Origin: Palsa-459 sp035937595
Lineage (GTDB): Bacteria > Actinomycetota > Acidimicrobiia > Acidimicrobiales > RAAP-2
Length of the DNA: 61,510 nucleotides
Direction: 5' to 3'
Assembly (NCBI GenBank): GCA_035937595.1
Contig: DASZHS010000038.1
Coordinates: 1 to 61,510, forward strand
Part shown: positions 33,410 to 43,923 of the stretch, piece by piece
Position numbering within the stretch: position 1 is the first letter of the stretch
How the letters are laid out: every line of letters starts with the position of its first letter
Translations under genes and position numbers: made by a program
Notes under the pieces: model-generated
What the model saw: the letters and a program-made list of their open reading frames with translations, nothing else
The model's database searches: none
Told to the model about the DNA's origin: nothing

Positions 33410-33462
33410 ACCCCCTCTAGCCGACCCCGGCGCGGTCACGCAGTGAAAGCGAGTCTCTCTCG

Positions 33463-34899
33463 ATGCCAGACACGGGCCTCCTCTCCACCGAGGACATGGG
33501 CACCTTCGACGAGGAGGGCAACTACCACCCGAGGACGGTCACCTTCGACGACCTCTCCGAGAACGACCTCGAGGCCGCGGTCGCCGACACGATCCTGCAG
33601 TTCGAGGACGGCGACGTCGTCGAGGGCACGATCGTCAAGATCGACAAGGACGAGGTGCTCCTCGACATCGGCTTCAAGTCCGAGGGCGTGATCCCGGCCC
33701 GCGAGCTGTCGATCCGCAACGACGTGAACCCCGCCGACATCGTGTCCATGGGCGAGCACGTCGAGGCCCTGGTGCTCCAGAAGGAGGACAAAGAGGGGCG
33801 CCTCATCCTCTCCAAGAAGCGCGCCCAGTACGAGAAGGCGTGGACCACGATCGAGCAGCTGAAGGCCCGCGACGAGGTCGTGAAGGGCCCCGTTATCGAG
33901 GTCGTGAAGGGTGGGCTCATCGTCGACATCGGCCTGCGCGGGTTCCTGCCCGCCTCCTTGGTCGAGCTGCGCCGCGTGCGGGAGCTGCAGCCCTACGTCG
34001 GCCGGGTCATCGAGGCCAAGATCATCGAGCTCGACCGCAACCGCAACAACGTCGTGCTCTCGCGGCGCGCCTGGCTCGAGGAGACCCAGAAGGAGCAGCG
34101 CGGCGACTTCCTCGCGAACCTCCGTCCGGGCGAGCGCCGACACGGCGTGATCTCCTCGGTCGTCAACTTCGGCGCGTTCGTCGACCTCGGCGGCATGGAC
34201 GGGCTCATCCACGTCTCCGAGCTCAGCTGGAAGCACGTGGAGCACCCCTCCTCGGTCGTGGCGGTCGGCGACGAGGTGGACGTGGAGGTCCTCGACGTGG
34301 ACCTCGAGAAGGAGCGCATCTCCCTCTCGCTCAAGGCGACCCAGATCGACCCGTGGCAGGAGTTCGCCAACACCCACGAGGTCGGCCAGCTCGTCTATGG
34401 CCGGATCACCAAGCTGGTGCCGTTCGGCGCGTTCGTGCAGGTGGGCGACGGCATCGAGGGGCTGGTGCACATCTCGGAGATGGCCGCGCACCACGTCGAG
34501 ACGCCGGAGCAGGTCGTGAGCCCGGGGGAGGAGCTGTGGGTGAAGATCATCGAGATCGACACCCAGCGCCGCCGCATCAGCCTGTCGATCAAGCAGGCGC
34601 TCGACGGCGGCGAGGTCTCCGAGGAGTACCGAGAGGCGTTCGGCGCCCACGCCTACGACGACGAGGGCAACTACATCGGCACCCACGACTACACGGACCT
34701 CGAGTTCACCCCCGAGACCGAGGCCCAGGCCGCGTGGGCGGACTACGCCCAGGAGGCCGCGCGGACCACCCACGAGGACGGCGAGCCGGCGACCGAGGAG
34801 GCCTCGGCGCACGCCGAGCCGACGGCCGCCGAGGCGACGGCCGCGGTGGAGCCCACTGAGGGCGCCACGACCGGAGCCGAGGTGCCCGACACGCCGTAG
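33463..34899 (+). CDS. rpsA: 30S ribosomal protein S1
   Basis: An RNA-binding ribosomal protein of 478 residues with four S1 repeats, at roughly 48-118, 135-206, 221-293 and 306-380. The third and fourth carry the canonical GAFVDLGGMDGLIHVSELSW and GAFVQVGDGIEGLVHISEM. A 95-residue acidic, Ala/Glu/Thr-rich tail follows. Four repeats plus tail matches actinobacterial S1 (about 480 residues) rather than the six-repeat E. coli protein. No strong Shine-Dalgarno sequence precedes ATG 33463. Ends 3 bases from the convergent ABC operon. Confidence 0.97.
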   Translation: MPDTGLLSTEDMGTFDEEGNYHPRTVTFDDLSENDLEAAVADTILQFEDGDVVEGTIVKIDKDEVLLDIGFKSEGVIPARELSIRNDVNPADIVSMGEHVEALVLQKEDKEGRLILSKKRAQYEKAWTTIEQLKARDEVVKGPVIEVVKGGLIVDIGLRGFLPASLVELRRVRELQPYVGRVIEAKIIELDRNRNNVVLSRRAWLEETQKEQRGDFLANLRPGERRHGVISSVVNFGAFVDLGGMDGLIHVSELSWKHVEHPSSVVAVGDEVDVEVLDVDLEKERISLSLKATQIDPWQEFANTHEVGQLVYGRITKLVPFGAFVQVGDGIEGLVHISEMAAHHVETPEQVVSPGEELWVKIIEIDTQRRRISLSIKQALDGGEVSEEYREAFGAHAYDDEGNYIGTHDYTDLEFTPETEAQAAWADYAQEAARTTHEDGEPATEEASAHAEPTAAEATAAVEPTEGATTGAEVPDTP

Positions 34900-34902
34900 C
34901 GC

Positions 34903-35905
<1,003 letters not shown>

Positions 35906-35916
<11 letters not shown>

Positions 35917-36946
35917 TGGGCTCCCTCGCCGGCAGCGAGACCTTGGAGACGCCGCGCGGGTACCAGCAGGCGTAGAGGTGGTCCGGCTCGCCGGGGTCGG
36001 CCACGAGCGGCGGCGACTCCTCGCGGCACCGGTCCATCGCGTAGGGGCAGCGGGGCGAGAACGAACAGCCGCTCGGCCGGTGCACGAGGTCGGGCGGGCG
36101 ACCCTCGATCGCCTGCAGGCGGGTGTGGCTCGGGTCCGCCATCCTGGGGGTCGAGTGCAGGAGGGCCTCGGTGTAGGGCATCCGCACGTTGGCGAAGAGC
36201 CGCCTCGTCGGTGCGGTCTCGACGACCTTGCCGGCGTACATGACGATGATGCGATCCGTCCTCGTCGCCACGATGCCGAGGTCGTGGGTGACGAAGATCA
36301 TCGCCATCCGCCGCATGCGCTGCATCTCGGCGAGCAGGTCGAGGATCTGGGCCTGGATCGTCACGTCCAGGCCCGTGGTCGGCTCGTCGGCCAGGAGGAG
36401 CTCGGGCCCGCAGGCGAGGGCGATCGCGATCATGACGCGCTGGCGCATCCCGCCGCTCAGCTGCACCGGGTAGGCCTTCGCGCGCAGCTCGGGCGAGGGG
36501 ATGCCCACCTGGGTGAGGAGGGTGATCGCCGACTTGTTGGCGACCTTCTTCGAGAGCTTGAGGTGCAGCCGGAGCGTCTCGGCGATCTGGCGGCCGACCT
36601 TGTGGACGGGGTTGAGCGACGTCATGGGGTCCTGGAACACCATCGCGATGCGCGGGCCCCACATCGACCGCAGCGTCGCCTCCGAGGCGCCCACCAGCTC
36701 TTGGCCGTCGAAGCGCACGGACCCCTCCAGGGTGGTGTTGCGCCCCGGGAGCAGCCCCATGATCGAGCGCGAGAGCACGGTCTTGCCCGAGCCGGACTCG
36801 CCGACGACGCCGAGGGTCTCTCCTTGGTGGAGGCTCAGCGAGACGCCGTCGACGGCGAACAGCGGCCCGCGCGGGGTGGAGAACACGGTGCGCAGGTCCG
36901 TGACCTCGAGCAGCATCCGATCCTCGATCGCCGGCGCCTCCGTCAC
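35906..36946 (-). CDS. Oligopeptide/dipeptide ABC transporter ATP-binding protein (OppD/DppD type)
   Basis: The second ATPase of the transporter, 346 residues. Walker A is GESGSGKTVLSRS, the Q-loop region MVFQDPMTSLNPV, the signature QLSGGMRQRV and Walker B LLLADEPTTGLDV, with HDLGIVAT. The C-terminal family extension has CSFSPRCPYAMDRC. The start is GTG 36946, overlapping the permease stop as GTGA; the longer open frame shadows the permease. The pair of ATPases and two permeases form a complete membrane core. Confidence 0.93.
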
Positions 36947-37884
36947 AGCTTCACCTCGCCGGGGTCGTAGCGGACGCGGATCCGCTCGCCGACGTAGTTG
37001 AGGGAGATGAGCGTCAGGAACAGGGCGATCGCGGGCGCGAGGATGAAGGCCATGCGGACGCTGACGTCGCCGCCGGCGTCCGAGATCATGTTCCCCCACG
37101 ACGGGCCGGTGACGCTGAGCCCGAGGAACGCGATCGCGCCCTCGACCGCGATGATGCCACCGAGCGTGAAGATCGTGTAGGCGAGGAGCGCGGGGGCGAC
37201 GTTCGGGAACACGTCGTGGAACAGGACGCGGAACGAGGTCGCGCCCTGGGACTTCGCGGCGGTGATGTACTCCTTGGTCGCCGTCGCGAGCGTCGCGGCG
37301 CGCACGAGCCGGAAGATGAGCGGCACCGAGGCGAGCCCGAGCACGAGGATGATGTGCCACTCGGTGCGGCCCCAGAAGTCGAGGATCGCGATCACGGCGA
37401 TGATGCCGGGGAACGCCAGCCCGCAGTACATGAAGAAGGAGAGGGCGCCGTCGAAGCGGCCGCGGACGTAGGCCGAGAGCATCCCGAGCGTGCCGCCGAC
37501 GCCCATGGCGATCGCGGTGCCGAAGATCCCGATGATGAGCGACGTGCGGGCGCCGTAGACGAGCCTCGAGAGGACGTCGCGCCCGTCCTGGTCGGTCCCG
37601 AGCAGGTGGTGCCACGAGATGGAGGCGTCGCGGCCGATCGTGAAGTCGAAGTTGTTCGGGTCCTGGAACGGGAGCAGGTTGGCGAAGATCGCGAAGAAGG
37701 CGAGGATGCCGAGCCACCCGATGCAGATCCAGAAGAAGACCCCGAACTTGGCGCGGCGCGGCGCCAGCTCCTCGGGGGCCGGGGCGAGGTCGCTCAGGAG
37801 GTCCGGCTCGCCGACGCCGTTCGTCGGGAGCGCGACGTCGACGCTCGAGCGGCCCCCGTACGCCGCGGCCAGCTCGTCACGCAC
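36943..37884 (-). CDS. Dipeptide/oligopeptide ABC transporter permease (DppC/OppC type)
   Basis: A 313-residue permease with a 50-residue cytoplasmic N-terminus, one anchor helix (FGVFFWICIGWLGILAFFAIF) and the five-helix BPD_transp_1 core. The periplasmic motif HHLLGTDQDGRDVLSRLVYG is typical of the OppC family. The EAA-loop equivalent EYITAAKSQGATSFRVLFHDVFPN contacts the ATPases. GLSVTGPSWGNMISDAG near the end is also typical. The GTG start overlaps the other permease by 8 bases. Confidence 0.92.
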   Translation of the reverse strand: MRDELAAAYGGRSSVDVALPTNGVGEPDLLSDLAPAPEELAPRRAKFGVFFWICIGWLGILAFFAIFANLLPFQDPNNFDFTIGRDASISWHHLLGTDQDGRDVLSRLVYGARTSLIIGIFGTAIAMGVGGTLGMLSAYVRGRFDGALSFFMYCGLAFPGIIAVIAILDFWGRTEWHIILVLGLASVPLIFRLVRAATLATATKEYITAAKSQGATSFRVLFHDVFPNVAPALLAYTIFTLGGIIAVEGAIAFLGLSVTGPSWGNMISDAGGDVSVRMAFILAPAIALFLTLISLNYVGERIRVRYDPGEVKL

Positions 37885-38836
37885 GGGCGATCCTCGGATC
37901 GACGAACGTCGTGATGATGTCGATGGCGAAGTTCACGATGACGACGACCACCGCCGTCACGAGGGCGATCCCCTGCACGAGGAGGTAGTCCTTGGCCGGT
38001 ACCCCCTGGACCAGCTCCCAGCCGACCCCGGGCAGGTCGAACTTGAGCTCGACGATGAAGAGCCCGGTGAGCAGCAGCGCCACGTTGTTGCCGGTGCTCG
38101 TGAGCAGGGTGATCGACGACGGACGGAGCGCGTGGCGCCAGAGGATCCGGTTGTTCGACAGCCCCTTGGACCGCGCGACGGTGATGAACTCCTCCTGGAG
38201 GGTCTGGGCCATCTCGCCGCGGAGCAGGCGGTAGTAGACCGCCGTCGTCCCGATCGCGAGGATGAACGACGGCAGGAACATCACGTGCAGGTTGGTCAGC
38301 ACGTTGCCGACGAAGCTGCCGCCGGTGGGGAAGGCCGAGGTGCTCGGTCCGGGGAAGATGTGGTTGCTCACGCACAGGAGCTGGACGAGCCAGACCACGA
38401 GGATGAACGCGGGGAGGCAGTAGAACGCGAAGGTCGTCGTCGTCGCGGTCGCGTCCATCTTGCCGCCGGGGCGGCGCGCCGCGTAGACCGCCAGCGGGAT
38501 CGCGAACAGGAACGAGAGGATCTGGCTGTAGAGCACGAGCTCGAGGTCGATCTTGAAGCCCGAGCCGATGATCGAGCCCACGGTCTGGCCAGAGGACGAC
38601 ATCCCGAGGTTCCCCACCGCGACGTGGCGCAGCCAGTACCAGTACTGCGATACCAAGGGACCCGTGAAGCCGTGCTGCTTGTCCCAGAGCCGGCCCGAGG
38701 CGGGCGTCCAGCTGAACCCCAGGATGCTGCGGGAGGGATCGCCCGGCAGCAGGTGGATCAAGAGGAAGCAGAACACCGAGATGATCCAGATGATGCCGAC
38801 GAGCGCCGCGAGCCGCTTCAACAGGTATCTCGCCAC
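37877..38836 (-). CDS. Dipeptide/oligopeptide ABC transporter permease (DppB/OppB type)
   Basis: A 319-residue permease of six helices opening with the family signature YLLKRLAALVGIIWIISVFC, LIHLLPGDP and later EFITVARSKGLSNNRILWRHALRPS (EAA loop), then ELKFDLPGVGWELV. The first gene of the four-gene transporter operon. The start codon is GTG 38836 after a G-rich run. No periplasmic binding protein gene precedes or follows it in the window. Confidence 0.92.
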   Translation of the reverse strand: MARYLLKRLAALVGIIWIISVFCFLLIHLLPGDPSRSILGFSWTPASGRLWDKQHGFTGPLVSQYWYWLRHVAVGNLGMSSSGQTVGSIIGSGFKIDLELVLYSQILSFLFAIPLAVYAARRPGGKMDATATTTTFAFYCLPAFILVVWLVQLLCVSNHIFPGPSTSAFPTGGSFVGNVLTNLHVMFLPSFILAIGTTAVYYRLLRGEMAQTLQEEFITVARSKGLSNNRILWRHALRPSSITLLTSTGNNVALLLTGLFIVELKFDLPGVGWELVQGVPAKDYLLVQGIALVTAVVVVIVNFAIDIITTFVDPRIARA

Positions 38837-38864
38837 GCCACCCCCCCGGGTCTTGCCTCAGGGC

Positions 38865-38870
38865 ACAATA
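38865..38870 (-). promoter_or_regulatory. Candidate -10 element of the ABC transporter operon
   Basis: TATTGT on the minus strand lies 28 bases before the dppB-type GTG, with a G-rich possible Shine-Dalgarno run between. A leadered transcript. Confidence 0.4.
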
Positions 38871-38916
38871 GCCAAGCAACGACGCACGGCCGCATCGGGT
38901 CTGCACGCCCAGACCG

Positions 38917-38922
38917 TACGAT
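38917..38922 (+). promoter_or_regulatory. Candidate -10 element of the GT39-like gene (leaderless)
   Basis: TACGAT lies 7 bases before the GTG at 38930, in the 93-base divergent gap opposite the ABC operon. Confidence 0.5.
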
Positions 38923-38929
38923 CTTCGGC

Positions 38930-40564
38930 GTGACCGTCACGGAGGACGCGAGCGCGACGACGCCCGTCGTCGGGCGCCGTCGCCGACTCGACACACCCCG
39001 CGGCTCGGTCCAGCTCGCCATGGTCGCGATGGTCGCGGTCTGCGCCGTCGACGTCATCGTCGGCGTGTACTACCGCTTCACGACGACGTCGAAGATGTGG
39101 CTCGACGAGGCCCAGACCGTCAACATCGCGTCCCTTCCGCTGCGATCGATCGGCGGCGCGCTCCGCCACGACGGCGCCCCGCCGCTGTACTACTACCTCC
39201 TCCACGTCTGGATGGGCGCCTTCGGGCACTCCGACGCCGCCATCCGCTCCCTCTCGGGCCTCTTCGGCGTGCTCGCGCTGCCGCTCTTCTGGTGGGTGGT
39301 CCGTCGCGGGTTCGGGCGGGTCGAGGCCCTCGCGGCCCTCGCGGTGCTCGCGTCGTCGCCGTTCGCCGTGTACTTCGCGACCGAGACCCGGATGTACTCC
39401 CTCGTGGTGCTGCTCGTGGTGGCCGGGATCGGCGCCGTCCAGGCGCTCCTCTCCAAGCCGACCGGGCCACGGGCCGCGCTCCTCGCGGTGATCACCGCGC
39501 TCCTCCTCTACACGCACTACTGGGCCCTGTACCTGCTCGTCGTGGTCGGCTGCTGGCTCCTGCTCGTGGCGGTGCGCGGCACCGATCCGCGACGCCGGGG
39601 CGGCGCCTACGGGCTGGCCGCGCTCGTCGCGGGCTCCGTGGCGTGGCTGCCGTGGGTCCCCACCTTCCTCTACCAGCGGGCGCACACGGGCACGCCGTGG
39701 TCCGCCGCGCCCACGCTCGCCGCCGCGTTCGGCTGGTTCGCGAGCTTCGTCGTCAACGAGTCCGTGCAGGCCGAGACGCTCTCGCTCCACCTCGAGCTCG
39801 CGCTCCTGTGCTTCCTCGTGCTGCTCGTCTTCGGCTTCGCCGGGGCACCTGCCGGGCGCAACCGGCTCGACCTCCTCCTCACCGGTCAGCCGCGCGCACG
39901 GGCGCTCGGTGGGATCGCGATCGGCACGCTCGCCGTCGGGTGGGTGGCCAGCCGCGCCGCCGGCACGGCGTTCCAGGCCCGGTACTCCTCCGTTGTCTTC
40001 CCCGTGCTCGTGATCCTCGTGGCGCTCGGGATCGTCGCGCTGCCGACGCGCTGGCTCCAGGCGGGCGCCCTCACGCTCGTGAGCGTCCTCGCGCTGTGGA
40101 CGACGCACTGGGGCGCGCACGCCCAGCGCACCCAGGCGGGCAAGGTCGCCGTCGTCCTGCAGGCCCAGGTCCCCACGAACTCCCTCGTCGTCGTGTGCCC
40201 CGACCAGCTCGGGCCATCGCTGCTGCGCTACACGGGCACGACCAACTACCGCTTCGTCGGCTATCCGCGCTTCACCACCCCCGTGATCGTCGACTGGGTC
40301 GACTACAAGCACGCGCTCTCGACGACGTCGCCGCAGCTGTTCGCACGGCAGGTTGTAACGCTCGCGGGTGACAAACCGTTCTACCTCGTCTGGTCGGTCG
40401 GCTACGGCGTCCACCAGACGTGCGCGGAGCTTCGTGGCCAGCTCATCACGGCGTCGGGTCGCCATCCCACGCAGCTCGTCGCGGGGAAGCGGCTCGTCTA
40501 CTACCAGTCGATGAACCTGCTCGAGTACGCACCGACAACCTTGACGCACGCGTTGCCCAAATAG
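38930..40564 (+). CDS. GT39/PMT-like GT-C membrane glycosyltransferase
   Basis: A 544-residue polytopic protein of the dolichyl/polyprenyl-phosphate-sugar glycosyltransferase type (GT39/PMT_2). After one helix, the first external loop holds the acidic motif MWLDEAQT (Asp59/Glu60), the expected catalytic position of GT-C enzymes, followed by LRHDGAPPLYYYLLH. About ten helices and a C-terminal extracytoplasmic domain (SLVVVCPDQLGPSLLRY onward) follow. It probably uses a polyprenyl-phosphate sugar donor such as the Dpm1 product. Acceptor unknown. The GTG start follows TACGAT by 7 bases. Its TAG stop forms part of the next promoter. Confidence 0.82.
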   Translation: MTVTEDASATTPVVGRRRRLDTPRGSVQLAMVAMVAVCAVDVIVGVYYRFTTTSKMWLDEAQTVNIASLPLRSIGGALRHDGAPPLYYYLLHVWMGAFGHSDAAIRSLSGLFGVLALPLFWWVVRRGFGRVEALAALAVLASSPFAVYFATETRMYSLVVLLVVAGIGAVQALLSKPTGPRAALLAVITALLLYTHYWALYLLVVVGCWLLLVAVRGTDPRRRGGAYGLAALVAGSVAWLPWVPTFLYQRAHTGTPWSAAPTLAAAFGWFASFVVNESVQAETLSLHLELALLCFLVLLVFGFAGAPAGRNRLDLLLTGQPRARALGGIAIGTLAVGWVASRAAGTAFQARYSSVVFPVLVILVALGIVALPTRWLQAGALTLVSVLALWTTHWGAHAQRTQAGKVAVVLQAQVPTNSLVVVCPDQLGPSLLRYTGTTNYRFVGYPRFTTPVIVDWVDYKHALSTTSPQLFARQVVTLAGDKPFYLVWSVGYGVHQTCAELRGQLITASGRHPTQLVAGKRLVYYQSMNLLEYAPTTLTHALPK

Positions 40565-40567
40565 AGT
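40562..40567 (+). promoter_or_regulatory. Candidate -10 element of the flavoprotein gene (leaderless; includes upstream stop codon)
   Basis: TAGAGT is followed by six bases and GTG 40574. Its TAG is the stop codon of the GT39-like gene. A TTGACG at 40541-40546 could be a -35, with a short 15-base spacer. Confidence 0.55.
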
Positions 40568-40573
40568 TCGTTC

Positions 40574-42073
40574 GTGGACCCCGGCGAGCCGACGTCGCCC
40601 GGCGGGGCGCCGTGCGTCGTGATCGGCGCGGGACCGGCGGGGCTGACCGCGGCCTACGAGCTCGTGAAGCGGGGCGCGCCGGTGGTCGTCGTCGAGGCGG
40701 ACGACGTCGTCGGCGGCATCAGCCGCACGGTCGAGCGGGACGGCTGGCGCTTCGACCTCGGGGGGCACCGCTTCTTCACGAAGGTGCGGGCCGTCGAGGA
40801 CCTCTGGCACGAGATCCTCCCCGACGAGGACTTCCTCATGCGGCCCCGGATGAGCCGGATCTTCTACGACGGCAAGTACTACGACTACCCGCTCCGGGCG
40901 TCGAACGCCCTCCGGAACCTGGGCGTGCTGGAGGCGATCCGCTGCGTGGGCTCCTACGGCCTCGCCAAGCTGCACCCGCCCAAGGACCAGTCCAACTACG
41001 AGAACTGGCTCGTCGCGCGGTTCGGCTGGCGGCTCTACCGCCGCTTCTTCAAGACCTACACCGAGAAGGTCTGGGGGGTCCCGGTCAACCAGATGCCGTC
41101 GGACTGGGCGGCCCAGCGCGTGAAGGGCCTGTCGCTCGGCAAGGCCATCGCCAACGCCCTGCTGCCGCGGCGCAACCAGAAGGAGATCACGAGCCTCATC
41201 GAGGAGTTCCAGTACCCGAAGTACGGCCCCGGGATGATGTGGGAGCGCTGCCGCGACCTCGTGGTCGCGGGCGGCGGCGAGGTGCGGATGGCCGAGCGCG
41301 TCGTCGGCGTGCACGCCGTGGACGGCCAGGTCGACGCGGTGACGACGAGGGCGGTCGACGGGACGACCACGCGGCTCGCTGCGTCGTCGGTGATCTCGAC
41401 CATGCCGATGCGCGAGCTCGTCGCCGCCGTCGACCCCCCGGTCCCCGACGACGTGCGCCGCGCCGGGGACGGCCTGCACTACCGCGACTTCCTCACGGTC
41501 GCGCTCGTCGTGCCGCGCACCGCGTCGTTCCCCGACAACTGGATCTACGTCCACGCCGCCGACGTCAAGGTCGGGCGCATCCAGAACTTCGGGTCGTGGT
41601 CGCCGTACCTCGTGAAGGACGGGAAGGCCTGCCTCGGGCTCGAGTACTTCGTCTTCGAGGGCGACGACGTCTGGGAGATGACCGACGACGACCTGATCGC
41701 CATGGCGTCCAAGGAGCTCGAGTCGCTCGGGCTCGTCGGCACCGATGAGGTCGAGCGCGGCTTCGTCGTCCGCGTGCCCAAGGCGTACCCCTACTACGAC
41801 AGCGACTACCGGGCGAACGTCGCCCACGTCGTCGAGTACTTCGACACCTCGGTCCGCGGCCTGCACCTGGTCGGCCGCAACGGCATGCACCGCTACAACA
41901 ACCAGGACCACTCGATGTACACGGCGATGCTCACCGTCGAGAACCTCTTCGGCGCGCACCACGACATCTGGTCGGTGAACGTGGAAGAGGAGTACCACGA
42001 GGAGTCGCGCCCGACGGCCGGCGGGACCGGACGCGACGCACCGGTGCTGCCGCCGAGGGCCGCCACGAGGTGA
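40574..42073 (+). CDS. FAD-dependent oxidoreductase, UDP-galactopyranose-mutase/protoporphyrinogen-oxidase-like
   Basis: A 499-residue flavoprotein. The N-terminal Rossmann motif is CVVIGAGPAGLTAAYEL ending in VVEADDVVGGISRT. GGHRFFTKVRAVEDLW and MSRIFYDGKYYDYPLR resemble UDP-galactopyranose mutase and COG1232 proteins found in polysaccharide clusters. A C-terminal FAD segment is LHLVGRNGMHRYNNQDHSMYTAM. Context between GT-C transferases suggests a sugar-nucleotide mutase or lipid-linked sugar redox step. True Glf enzymes are usually about 370-400 residues, so this is a longer relative. Overlaps the next gene as GTGA. Confidence 0.78.
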   Translation: MDPGEPTSPGGAPCVVIGAGPAGLTAAYELVKRGAPVVVVEADDVVGGISRTVERDGWRFDLGGHRFFTKVRAVEDLWHEILPDEDFLMRPRMSRIFYDGKYYDYPLRASNALRNLGVLEAIRCVGSYGLAKLHPPKDQSNYENWLVARFGWRLYRRFFKTYTEKVWGVPVNQMPSDWAAQRVKGLSLGKAIANALLPRRNQKEITSLIEEFQYPKYGPGMMWERCRDLVVAGGGEVRMAERVVGVHAVDGQVDAVTTRAVDGTTTRLAASSVISTMPMRELVAAVDPPVPDDVRRAGDGLHYRDFLTVALVVPRTASFPDNWIYVHAADVKVGRIQNFGSWSPYLVKDGKACLGLEYFVFEGDDVWEMTDDDLIAMASKELESLGLVGTDEVERGFVVRVPKAYPYYDSDYRANVAHVVEYFDTSVRGLHLVGRNGMHRYNNQDHSMYTAMLTVENLFGAHHDIWSVNVEEEYHEESRPTAGGTGRDAPVLPPRAATR

Positions 42074-43923
42074 GCGCGCGCAGCTCGTGGCGAGCGTGGG
42101 GCGAGCCGGCGTCGCTGTTCGGAGTCGGCCTCCTCGGCTCCGCCGCGCTGTGGGGCCGGCTCTGGGTCAGCTCGCCGACGACGCGCGGGGTCTGCGGCTG
42201 CGGCGACCCCTCGCTGTTCCAGTGGTTCCTCGCGTGGCCCGCGCACGCCCTCACGACCGGCCACAGCCTCGTCTTCTCGCGCGACCTGTTCCATCCGGCC
42301 GGCATCAACCTCCTCGCGAACACCTCGGTGCTCGGCCTCGGCGTCGTGCTCGCCCCGCTGACGTGGCTCTTCGGGCCGGTCCTCACCGAGAACGTCGCCC
42401 TCCTGCTCGCGATCCCCGTCGCGGTCGGGGCGATGGACCTGCTGCTGCGGCGCGTGACGGACTCGACCGCCGCGCGCGTCGTCCTCTCCCTCCTGTACGG
42501 CTTCTCGCCCTACGTGATCGCGAGCCTCGCGGTCAGCCACCTCATGACGGCCTGGATCGGGATCCTCCCGCTCATCGCCCTCGGCGTCGTCGACGCCGTC
42601 GATACCGATCGCCGGCGATCACGGCGCGGCCAGGTGCTCCTCGTGCTCGCGCTCCTCGCGCAGTTCTTCGTGAGCACCGAGCTCCTGCTGCTGTGCGCGG
42701 TCGTCGTCGCCATCGTCCTCGCCATCCTCGGCGTCACGTGGCTCGTCACATGGCACGTGCCGCAGGCGGCCGTCGCCGTCGCGCGGCGGCTCGTCCTCCC
42801 GCTCGGCGTCACGGCGATCCTGCTCGCGCTCCCCGCGGGCTACGCCCTGTGGGGGCCCCGGAGCCTGAAGGGCAACATCTGGGGACCGGGGTTCAACCCC
42901 GACACGGGCGGCACCTCGGTCCTCGACCTGCTCCGCCCCCACCTGGTCGCCGCGCGGCTCACCGCCATCACCGGGTACAGCGGCCCGCCGGTCGTCCAGC
43001 TCCAGCTCCTCGGCTGGGGTGTCGTCCTCGCGACGGCGGCGATCGCGATGTGGCGATGGCGCGACGCCGTCAGCCGGGTCGCCGCGCTCACGGCGGCGAT
43101 CTGCCTCCTGCTCTCGCTCAGCCCGCTCTTCGTCGGGTGGGCGCCGTGGCAGTGGATCGGCCGGCTCCCGATCCTGCAGAACGTCCTGCAGTTCCGCATC
43201 GCGGTGTTCGCGCTCCTCGCGGCCATCGTCGTCATCGCCCGCGGCGTGCGCGCCCTCGAGCGGCGCGGACGCCTCGGGGTCGCGTGCGGGGCGATCGTCC
43301 TCGCGGGCGTCGCGATCCCCGTCGCGGTGCCGGTTGCCCAGAGCCTCCCGCTGCGCACGGTCCACGTCGCGGTGCCCGCGTGGTGGCGAGCCGGACACGG
43401 TCCGGGCGTGGTCCTCGCGTACCCGTTCCCGGGCCCCGTCCTGCAGAGCCCGCTCACGTGGCAGGCCGACGGCGCCTTCGCCCAGGCGATGCTCGGCGGG
43501 AGCGGCCCGCAGTCCACGCCGTCGCGCGCGGGCGTCGACGCCCCGGCGACCGCGGTGCTCGTCGACCTCGCCACCTGCCCGCTCTGCTCGGGGCACCGAA
43601 CCCGGCCGACCGCGACGACCGCGAACGCCGTGCTCGTGCGCGCGATGGTCGTCCGCGACGGCGTGACCGAGGTCGTCGTGCCCGTGACCTTCCACGGCCA
43701 CTTCCTCTCGACGGGCCAGCCCCCCGCGCCCGCGGCCGTCTTCTTCACCGAGGTCCTCGGCACGGCGCCCCTGGTCGCCGACGACGCGTGGGTCTTCCGC
43801 GTCACGTCGTCGCTCGATCCGGCGCACCTCGTCGGCCCGGCGACGGCCGCGCGCTGCGAGCGGGTCGCTGCGGCCCTCGGCCCGAGCGCGCTCGGGCCGT
43901 GCGTGCTGGCGGCATCGCGATGA
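42070..43923 (+). CDS. Large polytopic membrane protein, GT-C-like (function unknown)
   Basis: A 617-residue protein with about ten to eleven hydrophobic helices and a C-terminal extracytoplasmic domain (about 430-617) with a possible Cys pair in DLATCPLCSG. The first external loop contains CGCGDPSLFQWFLAWP (Asp46), similar in position to the catalytic Asp of GT-C glycosyltransferases, and DLFHPAGINLLANTS. I cannot assign a GT family. It overlaps the flavoprotein stop and the flippase start (ATGA), so these three genes are co-translated and likely act in one pathway. Confidence 0.72.
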   Translation: MSARSSWRAWGEPASLFGVGLLGSAALWGRLWVSSPTTRGVCGCGDPSLFQWFLAWPAHALTTGHSLVFSRDLFHPAGINLLANTSVLGLGVVLAPLTWLFGPVLTENVALLLAIPVAVGAMDLLLRRVTDSTAARVVLSLLYGFSPYVIASLAVSHLMTAWIGILPLIALGVVDAVDTDRRRSRRGQVLLVLALLAQFFVSTELLLLCAVVVAIVLAILGVTWLVTWHVPQAAVAVARRLVLPLGVTAILLALPAGYALWGPRSLKGNIWGPGFNPDTGGTSVLDLLRPHLVAARLTAITGYSGPPVVQLQLLGWGVVLATAAIAMWRWRDAVSRVAALTAAICLLLSLSPLFVGWAPWQWIGRLPILQNVLQFRIAVFALLAAIVVIARGVRALERRGRLGVACGAIVLAGVAIPVAVPVAQSLPLRTVHVAVPAWWRAGHGPGVVLAYPFPGPVLQSPLTWQADGAFAQAMLGGSGPQSTPSRAGVDAPATAVLVDLATCPLCSGHRTRPTATTANAVLVRAMVVRDGVTEVVVPVTFHGHFLSTGQPPAPAAVFFTEVLGTAPLVADDAWVFRVTSSLDPAHLVGPATAARCERVAAALGPSALGPCVLAASR

